From contig JAJDCZ010000058.1 of assembly GCA_029260555.1 (NCBI GenBank), forward strand, positions 1 through 64,000: DNA of 64,000 nt, given 5' to 3'. Below the pieces are notes generated by a model that was given only the letters and a program-made list of their open reading frames with translations, was not told where the DNA came from and made no database searches. Within the stretch, counting starts at the first letter, position 1. Each line of letters starts with the position of its first letter. Both the position numbers and the translations under genes were made by a program. Below, in pieces: positions 51,864 through 60,237 of this stretch. This DNA is from Phycisphaerales bacterium. Lineage in GTDB: Bacteria > Planctomycetota > Phycisphaerae > Phycisphaerales > UBA1924.

Positions 51864-53555
51864 TCAGTTTGTTGGCTTGGTGTGTCGTTTAGCAGGTCTG
51901 GTCTGGTTGTTGCTCACGGGCTGAGCGCTGGGTTTGTTGGGCGAGGACTTCGTAATAGAGCGTTTTTTGCGAGGGATGGGAACGGGGTTGCCCGCGGGGT
52001 CGAGCATGAGTCCAACAGCTTTGAGTTGATCGCTCTTCCATGCGGTGGCGAGCACTTCACCCGGGGAAGGCTCCCTGAGAAGTACACGCTGACCTTTTTC
52101 AATGCCTGCGCTGATTTCTGCGTAAGTGCTGGAGCGCCGGCCGACCTTGACGGGAAGCTTGACAAACTTTGAGCCTTTGGGTTGATAGACAAAGCGGACG
52201 GGCCCCTGGTTGAAGACAGCCTGGACAGGAACCGTCAGGGCATCGGTGACCCGGTTCATGAGGATTTGTGCTTCACAGCGCATGGAGGGTTTGAGCTGGG
52301 GATTGTCTTCGGGCATGTTCAGTGCGATTTTTACGGTGTATTCGCGGAGGTTGGGATCGCGCCAGCCGCCAGATTCAGCGAGCACGCCGATGCTTTGAAC
52401 GGTGCCTTGGAAGGTCTGGTTGCCAGCAGCTTCGATGCGAACGCTTGCGGTTTGGCCGGGTTTGATGCGGCTGGCAAGCGATTCATGAACACTGACCGAA
52501 GCGACCATTTCGGAAGTATCTGGAAGAGCAATGAGCAGTTCGTTGGGGTTGCATTGTCTGCCGATCTGGAGGGCGCCGTCGCCGCCGAAGGAAAACCGTG
52601 AGCGTTGAAGGCTGGTTGCGTACACAACCAGGCCATCAGACGGAGCGATGATGCGGGTGGCTTCGAGTTGTTTTTGATAGCGATCAAGGCTTGTCTCGCG
52701 CGAGCTGAGTTGGCGTTGACGGTTTTTGAGGGCAGCCTTCTTTGAAGCAAGCTCAGCTTCGTTTTTCTTCTCGACTACGGATAGCTCAGCCTTGGCTTCA
52801 CGGGCATCGGATTCTTTTGTTTCGCGATCTTTTTTGATCTGGTAGTTGTCGTAGGACTCTTTTTGTACGCGCGCACGCTCGTAATCTGCCCGGGCTTTGG
52901 CCAGCGCGATTTCATCACGGTCGTACTCATCCTGGCTGATGAACTTTTGTTCGAGCAGCAGCCTGGAGTTTTTAAACTTCTTTTCAAGACGGCGAAGTTC
53001 GCGTTGAGAGTTTTCGACAGAGAGCGTGTTTGTGACTGTTTTCTCAACCAGTTCGCCTTTGAGCCATTGATCAAGCGAGAGTTCAGCCAGGCGGAGCTTG
53101 AGCATCGCCTTTCGAGTGCGAGAGGCGTTTTCGATTTCCTGAATCTGGACTGCGTTTTGTGCTGATACAAGCTCTGCGCGGGCGGTCTCTACGCGGGCTT
53201 CTTCTTCGGAGACTCTTGTTTCAATGTCGTCGGAGTTGAGCTTAATGAGAAGATCACCCTTTTTCACGCGAGTGCCTTCGTCGACAAGCGTGACGATGCT
53301 GGAGCGGATGGTCAACTTGGAACGGATTTCGATCTGATTTTTTGCTTCCAGCTCGCCACTGGCCAGCGTGGTGATATCAAAGCTGGCGATGGAGGCTTTG
53401 CCGATGTCAGCGGTATCGGTGTCCTTGGGACCCTTTTTGCCCATGCCCGCACTCATGGCGAGCGTGAGTAATGCTGCTGAGCAGAGCAGCAAGCCCGCTG
53501 CGGGGGGAAAGAGGCGCTTCAGGTGTCGGTTTCTGGTACTTGCAGGGGAGGGCAT
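51864..53555 (-). CDS. HlyD/RND-type periplasmic adaptor protein
   Basis: 563 residues. One N-terminal membrane anchor (about 17-35), lipoyl-like half (EIRSKLTIRSSIVTLVDEG, VKKGDLLIKL), then a long charged coiled coil (about 110-280), the second lipoyl half (ATRIIAPSDGLVVYA) and beta-barrel and membrane-proximal domains after 300. This is the order of efflux adaptors for RND, ABC or MacA-type pumps. A Lys/Pro/Ser-rich tail ends the protein. No transporter or outer-membrane channel gene is adjacent (the downstream gene converges). The start ATG follows a weak AAAT-rich leader. Gene partner must lie elsewhere. Confidence 0.9.
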   Translation of the reverse strand: MPSPASTRNRHLKRLFPPAAGLLLCSAALLTLAMSAGMGKKGPKDTDTADIGKASIASFDITTLASGELEAKNQIEIRSKLTIRSSIVTLVDEGTRVKKGDLLIKLNSDDIETRVSEEEARVETARAELVSAQNAVQIQEIENASRTRKAMLKLRLAELSLDQWLKGELVEKTVTNTLSVENSQRELRRLEKKFKNSRLLLEQKFISQDEYDRDEIALAKARADYERARVQKESYDNYQIKKDRETKESDAREAKAELSVVEKKNEAELASKKAALKNRQRQLSSRETSLDRYQKQLEATRIIAPSDGLVVYATSLQRSRFSFGGDGALQIGRQCNPNELLIALPDTSEMVASVSVHESLASRIKPGQTASVRIEAAGNQTFQGTVQSIGVLAESGGWRDPNLREYTVKIALNMPEDNPQLKPSMRCEAQILMNRVTDALTVPVQAVFNQGPVRFVYQPKGSKFVKLPVKVGRRSSTYAEISAGIEKGQRVLLREPSPGEVLATAWKSDQLKAVGLMLDPAGNPVPIPRKKRSITKSSPNKPSAQPVSNNQTRPAKRHTKPTN

Positions 53556-53713
53556 GGTTATATTTCCAAAAAGGGGGCTGAGTCGGCTGATTAAAGCGCA
53601 CCGGGTTGTACATTGATGAACCGGCTTGCGCGCGTCAGGTTTCTCATTCTTCGGTGCAACTGGTTTATACGCTGTATGATCTGGGCGGTTCGATCGTAAT
53701 CAGGCACTTCACG

Positions 53714-54469
53714 ATGGCTGAGCAGGAACAAACCGGAGGCGATGTGTCTGAACCTCATCAAGAAAATGAGCCCGGGGAACAGGCCGTCATCCCCGGTCGG
53801 GGGGTTGTTGAGGGCTGTTGTACACTTTTGTTGATTGCGTCAGAAGTTGAAGCACAGGCCTTGGGATTGAACGCGGAGCGCTGGTGTGTTCAGCAGCTCA
53901 AGCCTGGCGTTGATGCGGTGGTGACGGGGGTTTCCAAAGCCAATGCTGCAGGGGCACTGGGGTGGCTTCTTGGAGCAGACCCAAAGCGCTGGGATCTGGT
54001 TTTAAGCATGGGTGTTGCGGGGTCGCTGCCGGGATCGGGGCTGGAGCTGGGCTCGGTGGTGGTGGCCAGGGCATGTGTCTTTGTTGATGAAGGGGTGGAA
54101 AAACCCGACGGATTTGAGAGTTGTGCGGCGATGGGGTTTGGTATTTGGCAGGGCTGCAATGAGGTTGAAGTGCCTGTATGGGTGGTTGATCGCCTTGAGC
54201 AGCTGGGAGATCAGGTGAGGGACCGGGTGGGTGGGATTGCGACGGTTTCAATTTGTTCTGGCACAGCAAAGCGGGCAGCGTTTGTTGCGGGGAGTGGTTG
54301 TATTGCTGAAGCGATGGAGGGTGCTGCTGGTGGACTGGTATGTGCCCAGCTTGGCAAGGCATTTGGGGAGATTCGCGTTATCAGCAATACGACGGGTGAT
54401 CGTGCCCATCAGGTGTGGAATTTGGACAAGGCGTTGAGTCGCCTGCGTCAGGTGGTGCAGCGGCTCTGA
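53714..54469 (+). CDS. mqnB: Futalosine hydrolase
   Basis: 251-residue nucleoside phosphorylase-like enzyme that hydrolyses futalosine to dehypoxanthinylfutalosine and hypoxanthine in the futalosine route to menaquinone. TGVSKANAAGALG (71-83), LSMGVAGSLPGSGLELG (97-113) and EAMEGAAGGLVCAQLG followed by VISNTTGDR match MqnB more than MTA/SAH nucleosidase. ATG at 53714 is preferred: the first 30 residues after it are polar and the enzyme fold starts near 34. The open frame runs back to 53606. No other mqn gene is in the window. It sits 207 bases upstream of the pil operon. Confidence 0.88.
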   Translation: MAEQEQTGGDVSEPHQENEPGEQAVIPGRGVVEGCCTLLLIASEVEAQALGLNAERWCVQQLKPGVDAVVTGVSKANAAGALGWLLGADPKRWDLVLSMGVAGSLPGSGLELGSVVVARACVFVDEGVEKPDGFESCAAMGFGIWQGCNEVEVPVWVVDRLEQLGDQVRDRVGGIATVSICSGTAKRAAFVAGSGCIAEAMEGAAGGLVCAQLGKAFGEIRVISNTTGDRAHQVWNLDKALSRLRQVVQRL

Positions 54470-54676
54470 GCGTGATGGGGGTTGTGTGAGAGGGGGTGGT
54501 CCGAGAACGCTTGGGGTTGTGCTGGTCGTGCGTGTGGTTTGGTTTGCAATAGTTGTGCGTTTTTCACCAGCTGGGTGATACTGGCATGGGCTTATTGTGC
54601 CGCTGAGCTGAGCCGATGGTCTGTTGCGTTTGGCAGGGACAGGGTCTGTGCTGACGCAATGGAGGCGAGTGCTCAC

Positions 54677-55981
54677 ATGGGCAAGGGATGGTTTCATCGC
54701 AGCGCAGGGCAGAGCAGCAAGGGGCTTCTCAGGCAAGTGCAGAGCCCGATAGGGATTGACTTTGGTGTTGGTTCGCTCAAGTTACTTCAGATTAATCCGG
54801 GTGATCCCCCGACGCTTGTGGCTGCAGCGTGCCTGGAAACACCAGAAGCTCTGGTGGTTGATGATGCCAAAAGGCTTTCGTTTCAGATTGAAGCTTTACC
54901 CAAGTTGATCAAGTCCGGTGGGTTCAAAGGCAAGCGCGCCGTATGCGCGATTCCTGCGGGCCGGACGCTGTGTCGTCAGCTTGAACTGACAACTCAAGAT
55001 GGCGTGTCGATGGGTGATCTGGTGAGTGCTGAGCTTCCCGGTGCTTTTGGATTTGATGCATCACAACTGGTGTTTCGGTATTACGAGATTAATGCTGGTC
55101 GGGGGAACAAGCAGGGTGCCAGAGGCGATGTGCTGTGCTTGGCTGCCAGGCGTGAGTTTGTGCAGCAGCTCATGGGCGCGATCAAGAGCGCCAAGCTTGA
55201 GCCTGTAGGCATCCATGTCGAGGCGCGGGCGATCGTACATGCATTTGACATGGTCACCCGGCGCGCTCAAGACGAAAATACATCATTAATGTATGTAGAT
55301 ATTGGGCATGGTTGCACCAAGGTATCCATTGCCCATGGTAGGAATCTGGTCTTTGCACGCACGCTCAAAATGTGCAGCCGATTGATCGACGAGCATGTTG
55401 CACACCAGCTTCAGGTACCACTAACACAAGCATCACGGGTGCGGAATCAGGCTGCAGCTGTAACACTCGCAGCAGTGGGAGCGGGATCTGATCAGACAGG
55501 TACTGGGGAAGGCGCTCAAGAAGGATCAGTTGCTACTGAAGCAGGTGCTGAGCGGGTTGATCGCCGGGTGCGGGATTATCCCGACGGGTTTGTGCCGGTG
55601 GCAGGTGAGGGCGCAGTGCCAGACTTGTCAGTCAGCGGTTCAGTGGGTGATCGGTTTGTCACAGCGTGTGGCGAGTTCGAGTTTGATCTGACCGAGCCTC
55701 TGGAGATTCTGGTTGATGATTTGATGATGTGCCTTCGGTATCACGAGTCACGATTTGAAGGCAGGCGCCCGGATCGCGTGGTGTTTGTGGGGGGTGAGAG
55801 TCTGAATGTATCCATGTGTCAGCATGTGGCGCGCAAGCTTCGTTTGCCCGCTCAGGCTGCCGATCCACTGGCTCGCGTTGCCAGAACAGGCAAGGAACCA
55901 TCTTTGGGTGTGGATATATCCGAGCCTCAACCTGGCTGGGCGGTGCCGATGGGCTTATGTCTGGCGCCGAGTGATTTATAA
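54677..55981 (+). CDS. pilM: Type IV pilus assembly protein PilM
   Basis: Actin-like cytosolic ATPase-fold protein of 434 residues that binds the N-terminus of PilN and links the pilus machine to the cytoplasm. The first nucleotide-binding strand and loop GIDFGVGSLKLLQI (26-39) and the later YVDIGHGCTKVSIAHG and FVGGESLN are actin-family signatures. ATG at 54677 has GGAGG 11 bases upstream and is followed by a short basic start; ATG 54659 and an open frame to 54482 are less likely. A poorly conserved Ala/Gly/Glu-rich insert around 265-300 is unusual. It begins a run pilM-pilN-pilO-pilP-like-pilB. Confidence 0.9.
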   Translation: MGKGWFHRSAGQSSKGLLRQVQSPIGIDFGVGSLKLLQINPGDPPTLVAAACLETPEALVVDDAKRLSFQIEALPKLIKSGGFKGKRAVCAIPAGRTLCRQLELTTQDGVSMGDLVSAELPGAFGFDASQLVFRYYEINAGRGNKQGARGDVLCLAARREFVQQLMGAIKSAKLEPVGIHVEARAIVHAFDMVTRRAQDENTSLMYVDIGHGCTKVSIAHGRNLVFARTLKMCSRLIDEHVAHQLQVPLTQASRVRNQAAAVTLAAVGAGSDQTGTGEGAQEGSVATEAGAERVDRRVRDYPDGFVPVAGEGAVPDLSVSGSVGDRFVTACGEFEFDLTEPLEILVDDLMMCLRYHESRFEGRRPDRVVFVGGESLNVSMCQHVARKLRLPAQAADPLARVARTGKEPSLGVDISEPQPGWAVPMGLCLAPSDL

Positions 55982-56031
55982 GTGTGCGGGGTTGATCTGT
56001 GAATCGGACACCCCTGCAAGGAGCGATTTGA

Positions 56032-56835
56032 ATGTCTAACTTGTTCAAGCAGAACGATGCGACAGATGCAAGTTTTCTGCCTGCGGATTATGTGACGAAA
56101 AAGGCAGAGATGCGTGCCAACGCGCTGAGTCTGGTGCTCTTTGGGATGGTCATGTTTGCTGTGGTTGGTGCATTTTTCGTGACCAATCGCCAGTGGCACA
56201 CGGTGCGGAAAGAACAGCAGGCAATCAGCCAGGCGTACAGCACCGAAGCCAAAAAAATCGATCAACTCAAGCAACTCGAAACGCACAAAGTAGCCATGCT
56301 TGCCAAGGCGGAGGTTACGACTGCGCTGTTGGAACGAATCCCACGGTCAGTACTTCTGGCCGAGTTGATTGCAAGGATGCCAGAAGGCATTACGCTGCTG
56401 GAGTTGAATCTTGAATCCAAGCGAATCAAGCCTCCGAAAAAGAAGACAAACTCAAAGTCTGGCAAAACCACCAAGGTCAAGCGTGTGGGGTCGTTGACGG
56501 ACAAGGCAAAGTTGGCTGCGGGCAAGAAAGACAAGGCAAAGGAAGTCCAGGTGCCTCGGTTTGTGTACACGCTCAAGCTGGTGGGTGTTGCTACGGAAAA
56601 CAACAACATCGCAGATTATTTGACAGGTTTACAGGGGTGCCCGCTATTGAACAATGTTGAGCTTCGTTTTATTCAGGATACAAAGATTGGTGATGCTCGT
56701 TTGCGCAAGTTTGAGATTAAATCAAACCTGAACAATAACGCAGACGGACGGCATCTGGAGCCCGAGTCAGGCCTGATTCTGCCTGATGGTGCAAAGCTGT
56801 CTGTGGTAGAGCATCAGGCAGGGGAGGGTAAATAA
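56032..56835 (+). CDS. pilN: Type IV pilus assembly protein PilN
   Basis: 267 residues, one membrane segment (about 33-52) with a short cytosolic N-terminus that contains FLPADYVTKK, the analogue of the PilM-binding NLLP motif. The periplasmic part is a coiled-coil segment (about 55-100) and a ferredoxin-like fold, with a Lys-rich insert (about 130-170) not found in model PilN proteins. It forms the inner-membrane alignment complex with PilM and PilO. It starts 50 bases after pilM and is one base from pilO. Confidence 0.85.
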   Translation: MSNLFKQNDATDASFLPADYVTKKAEMRANALSLVLFGMVMFAVVGAFFVTNRQWHTVRKEQQAISQAYSTEAKKIDQLKQLETHKVAMLAKAEVTTALLERIPRSVLLAELIARMPEGITLLELNLESKRIKPPKKKTNSKSGKTTKVKRVGSLTDKAKLAAGKKDKAKEVQVPRFVYTLKLVGVATENNNIADYLTGLQGCPLLNNVELRFIQDTKIGDARLRKFEIKSNLNNNADGRHLEPESGLILPDGAKLSVVEHQAGEGK

Positions 56836-56836
56836 C

Positions 56837-57409
56837 ATGCGATTTGGACCACGAGAGATATTCTTGTTGTTGACGCTACTGGCGATACCGATCAGTTCGT
56901 ATTTTTTGGTGTTTGAGCCTCAGAACCAGGAGATTGCCCAGGCGCGCCAGGAGATCGAGCACAAGCGCGAGATGCTTGAAAAGCTCAAAGAGGTGACATC
57001 TCGCAACGAGAGCCTGCTGCAGGCCAACGAGCAGATGGACAAGAGCATCAGCGCGATCGAGGCAAGACTTCCCAGTAACAAGGAAGTGGATGGCGTCGTG
57101 CGTCAGATTTCATCGCTGGCGGTGCAGGTTGGGCTTGAGCCGCCGAGCATTAAATCTGCTGATACGATTGCGTCTGCGCAGTACAAAGAACAGCCTATGA
57201 CGGTGAGCACCAAGGGTAACTTCCGCGGGTTTTACAAGTTCCTGATAGAGCTGGAACGGCTGCCTCGGATTACACGCATTCCAAATCTGAAACTGACACG
57301 AGCCAAGGACGCCAACGGCGCTATGGAAGCTGAGTTCACGCTGAGCATCTATTTCCAGGAAGACAAGGAGAAGTCTGATGAGCGAGCAGCATCCGCTGGG
57401 AAGTCCTGA
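56837..57409 (+). CDS. pilO: Type IV pilus assembly protein PilO
   Basis: 190 residues with one membrane segment (8-25), a coiled coil (33-75, EIEHKREMLEKLKEV) and a ferredoxin-like domain (GNFRGFYKFLIELERLPRI). This is the PilO plan. It dimerises with PilN in the periplasm. The last 32 bases overlap the start of the next gene, so the two are coupled. The ATG follows an AGGGGAGGG-type ribosome site in the end of pilN. Confidence 0.85.
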   Translation: MRFGPREIFLLLTLLAIPISSYFLVFEPQNQEIAQARQEIEHKREMLEKLKEVTSRNESLLQANEQMDKSISAIEARLPSNKEVDGVVRQISSLAVQVGLEPPSIKSADTIASAQYKEQPMTVSTKGNFRGFYKFLIELERLPRITRIPNLKLTRAKDANGAMEAEFTLSIYFQEDKEKSDERAASAGKS

Positions 57410-58082
57410 GTTTGGTCCGGTCGAGGGCGATGTAGACTTGAACAGCGAAGCTCTGGAAGAGTTTTCCACGGGCAAGTCTGCACGCAACTCAAAGTTCAGT
57501 ATGCAAACGATCTTGACGGGGGTGGTCCTGGTCGCTGCTGTTGCAACGGTGTATACGATGCGGTCGTTGGGCATGGGCGCGGGTGGGGTCATGGCTGACA
57601 TCAAGATTGATTATCAGTTGGATGCTGCGCCAAAGAGCGATCCGGCTCGGTATGAGAAAATCGTGGCGGATCTGAATCAGACCGGGCCTCCCAATCAAGT
57701 GCCCAGCGATCAGATCGAGAATCCATTTGTGCTTGAGGATCACTCAGCCAAAGCTGCTGATACGGGACCAAGCGATGCAGACCTGTGGGCGGATCAGGCT
57801 GCTCGAAGTGCTGCTGAGCAAGAACTGGCGCTGCAGCAGCGTCAGGCTCAGATCGCATCGGATTTGAAGACGCTTCAGCTTCACGGGATCATGGCAGGCG
57901 GCGCCATGCCGGTGTGTCGAATCAATGGCAAAACAAGGTTCGTTGGTTCCAGGGTTGGCAAGAGCTTTAAAATCAAGGAGATCAACAAAAAGAGCGTGAT
58001 CCTTGAAGCTGATGGCAAGGAGTATGAGCTGAGAATGGAAAAAACATTGGGCAACTCCGGTTCCAGACGCAACAAACGATAG
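57378..58082 (+). CDS. PilP/GspC-like pilus assembly protein
   Basis: 234 residues. A cytosolic acidic N-terminus, a membrane segment (about 42-60), a linker with a helical Glu/Gln-rich stretch (about 140-165), and a C-terminal small beta domain (LQLHGIMAGGAMPVCRING, then GKSFKIKEINKKSVIL and GKEYELR). That domain resembles PilP/GspB/GspC homology-region domains that bind the secretin or pilus alignment complex. It sits exactly where pilP is expected between pilO and pilB. It is not a lipoprotein, unlike typical PilP. Overlaps pilO by 32 bases. Confidence 0.65.
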   Translation: MSEQHPLGSPEFGPVEGDVDLNSEALEEFSTGKSARNSKFSMQTILTGVVLVAAVATVYTMRSLGMGAGGVMADIKIDYQLDAAPKSDPARYEKIVADLNQTGPPNQVPSDQIENPFVLEDHSAKAADTGPSDADLWADQAARSAAEQELALQQRQAQIASDLKTLQLHGIMAGGAMPVCRINGKTRFVGSRVGKSFKIKEINKKSVILEADGKEYELRMEKTLGNSGSRRNKR

Positions 58083-58099
58083 CAAGGGGGGCTCAGAGC

Positions 58100-60121
58100 G
58101 TGGCCAAGTTCAATATTGATAACATCCTCAGCGAACTGGGTGTTGACGACACCGCGGCCAAACCGGCACGCCATGCCATAGATGACTCCAGCGCGTCAAG
58201 CAAGGAACATTCCATCGACAAGGCGGATAAAAGCTTCAGCCCGCTTCCAGCATTGCCTGCCAATCAAAGGCACTTTGATCAAAAGTCAGGGCCTGTGCCC
58301 GTTGAGCAGGACCCCGCGGTGCGTCAGGCACCAGAGCAAGCCTTGCCTTCCACCGTAGGCCCTGCGTTTTCTGACTTGTACAACCCCGAGTTTGACGAGA
58401 TTGCCAATGACAGTCTGAGTGATTGCCTGCTGAGCACAGGTGCTATCTCGGCGCAGCAACTGAGTGCTGCACAGAAGGTCATGAAGCAATCGTCAGGCGT
58501 CAGTCTGATCGACACGCTGATTGAGCAGGGTGGGGACGAGATCAAAATCCAGCGTGTGGTGGCAGATGTGGCAGGCGTTCCCTTTGAGCGCATTGATCTG
58601 GAAAAAGGGCTGGATGGCGGGTTCGATGGCACGCTCATGCAAAGGCTTGGCATCGAGTTCTGCAAGAAGCATCTGGTGATTCCGCTGCGCATGGACGGGG
58701 CGCGCGTAGCCATCGGCGCGACCAAACCTGACGATGTCTTTCTCATGGATCAGATTCATGAAAGGCTGGGTGTGGCGAGCGTTAAGCTGGTGCTTGTGAT
58801 TGCGTACGATGTTCGTGGTGCGCTTGAAATCGTGGGGGCCTCAACTCCGAGTGAAGATGAGCATGTTGACATCTCTTCCCTGCTCGAAGAGGTCACCGAG
58901 GATGATGTTCAGGTTCAGAAGGTCACAAATGAAGAGGTTGATCTTGAAAAGCAGGCTGGTGAAAGCCCGGTCATTCGCTATGTGAACTACATCATCCAGA
59001 CCGCGATCAAAGAGGGGGCCAGTGATATTCACATTGAGCCCGCTGAGAAGAAGCTCAAGGTACGGTTTCGTATTGATGGCGTGCTCTTTGAGATGATGAA
59101 CACGCCCGCGTCGATGGCTGCCGCGATCACCAGCCGGCTCAAGATCATGGCGAATCTGGATATTTCAGAGCGCAGATTGCCTCAGGACGGGCGCATCCGG
59201 TGCGTGGTGGGGGGGCGGAAGATGGATCTTCGCATGTCCACGCTGCCCAGTACCTATGGCGAGAAGACCGTCATGCGTATTCTGGACACGCGCTCGATCA
59301 ATGTTGAGTTGACGGATCTTGGCTTTGAAGAGCAGACGCTGGAACTCTGGTCGCATCAGATTCATTCGCCGCACGGCATCGTGCTGGTGACGGGGCCTAC
59401 GGGTTCGGGCAAGACGACGACGCTGTATTCATCGCTGCGTCAGCTTGACAAGAACAAGCTCAATATCTCGACGGTCGAAGACCCGGTTGAATATCACCTT
59501 GATGGCGTCACGCAAACACAGATGCACGAAAAAATCGGGATGACCTTTTCCAAAGCGCTCAAGGCACTCTTGAGGCAAGACCCCGATGTGATCATGCTCG
59601 GTGAGATTCGTGACACAGAGACTGCATCCATAGCCATCCAGGCAGCCATGACAGGGCACCTTGTGCTCTCAACGCTTCACACTAACGATGCGCCCAGTTC
59701 GATCACCAGACTGGTGAATATTGGTATCGAACCTTTCCTTGTAGGTGGAGCGGTCAACAGCGTGCTTGCTCAGCGGCTGGTGCGCAAGCTTTGCGAATCG
59801 TGCAAGCAACAGGAACAGCCCAGTGAAGATATTTGTGAGTTTCTCCAGCTTCAGGGGATTGATCCCAAGGACAACTGGGCAGCCAAGGGCTGTGAGAAAT
59901 GTCGCGATCTGGGCTATGCTGGGCGTGTTGGCATCTATGAGCTGCTGGTTGTTGATGATCAGCTGCGCGACATCATCGCGGGCAATCCCAATGTTTCAGA
60001 GTTTCGCAGGCTATGCATAGAGCGCGGCATGGTGACACTGCGAAACGATGGCATGCGCAAGGTATCACGAAGTGTAACCACCGTGCAGGAGGTTCTGCGT
60101 GTGACCGAAGCCAACGCCTGA
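58100..60121 (+). CDS. pilB: Type IV pilus assembly / secretion ATPase PilB (GspE family)
   Basis: Hexameric motor ATPase that powers pilus extension or type II secretion. 673 residues: N-terminal MshEN/GspE-N type region (about 100-270), ATPase domain with Walker A G432-PTGSGKT (K438), Asp box (DPVEYHLDGVTQTQ), Walker B (DVIMLGEIRD), His box (HTNDAPSSITRL), and the zinc site CESC...CEKCRDLGYAGRVG. GTG start at 58100, 17 bases after the previous stop, with AGGGGGG upstream. The C-terminal Zn motif is typical of PilB/GspE. Whether it drives pilus or secretion cannot be told apart without a secretin gene; pilM-N-O next to it favours pili. Confidence 0.93.
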   Translation: MAKFNIDNILSELGVDDTAAKPARHAIDDSSASSKEHSIDKADKSFSPLPALPANQRHFDQKSGPVPVEQDPAVRQAPEQALPSTVGPAFSDLYNPEFDEIANDSLSDCLLSTGAISAQQLSAAQKVMKQSSGVSLIDTLIEQGGDEIKIQRVVADVAGVPFERIDLEKGLDGGFDGTLMQRLGIEFCKKHLVIPLRMDGARVAIGATKPDDVFLMDQIHERLGVASVKLVLVIAYDVRGALEIVGASTPSEDEHVDISSLLEEVTEDDVQVQKVTNEEVDLEKQAGESPVIRYVNYIIQTAIKEGASDIHIEPAEKKLKVRFRIDGVLFEMMNTPASMAAAITSRLKIMANLDISERRLPQDGRIRCVVGGRKMDLRMSTLPSTYGEKTVMRILDTRSINVELTDLGFEEQTLELWSHQIHSPHGIVLVTGPTGSGKTTTLYSSLRQLDKNKLNISTVEDPVEYHLDGVTQTQMHEKIGMTFSKALKALLRQDPDVIMLGEIRDTETASIAIQAAMTGHLVLSTLHTNDAPSSITRLVNIGIEPFLVGGAVNSVLAQRLVRKLCESCKQQEQPSEDICEFLQLQGIDPKDNWAAKGCEKCRDLGYAGRVGIYELLVVDDQLRDIIAGNPNVSEFRRLCIERGMVTLRNDGMRKVSRSVTTVQEVLRVTEANA

Positions 60122-60194
60122 TAGCTTTGACAAATACCGAACCGGGTTGGGTGAACCTGGATTACAAAACAGCTTGACGAGTTTCAGGTGTATG

Positions 60195-60210
60195 ACGATC
60201 GGCAGATCGT
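60195..60210 (+). promoter_or_regulatory. Inverted repeat upstream of acs
   Basis: ACGATC (60195-60200), GGCA, GATCGT (60205-60210): perfect 6-bp dyad, extendable by TAT/ATA with one bulge. It lies 27 bases upstream of the acs ATG, between a TTGACG (60174) and a TATGAT-like element. Could be a regulator-binding site or a leader hairpin. Pattern only. Confidence 0.35.
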
Positions 60211-60237
60211 ATATGATGTTGTTCTGGAGAACGCATC

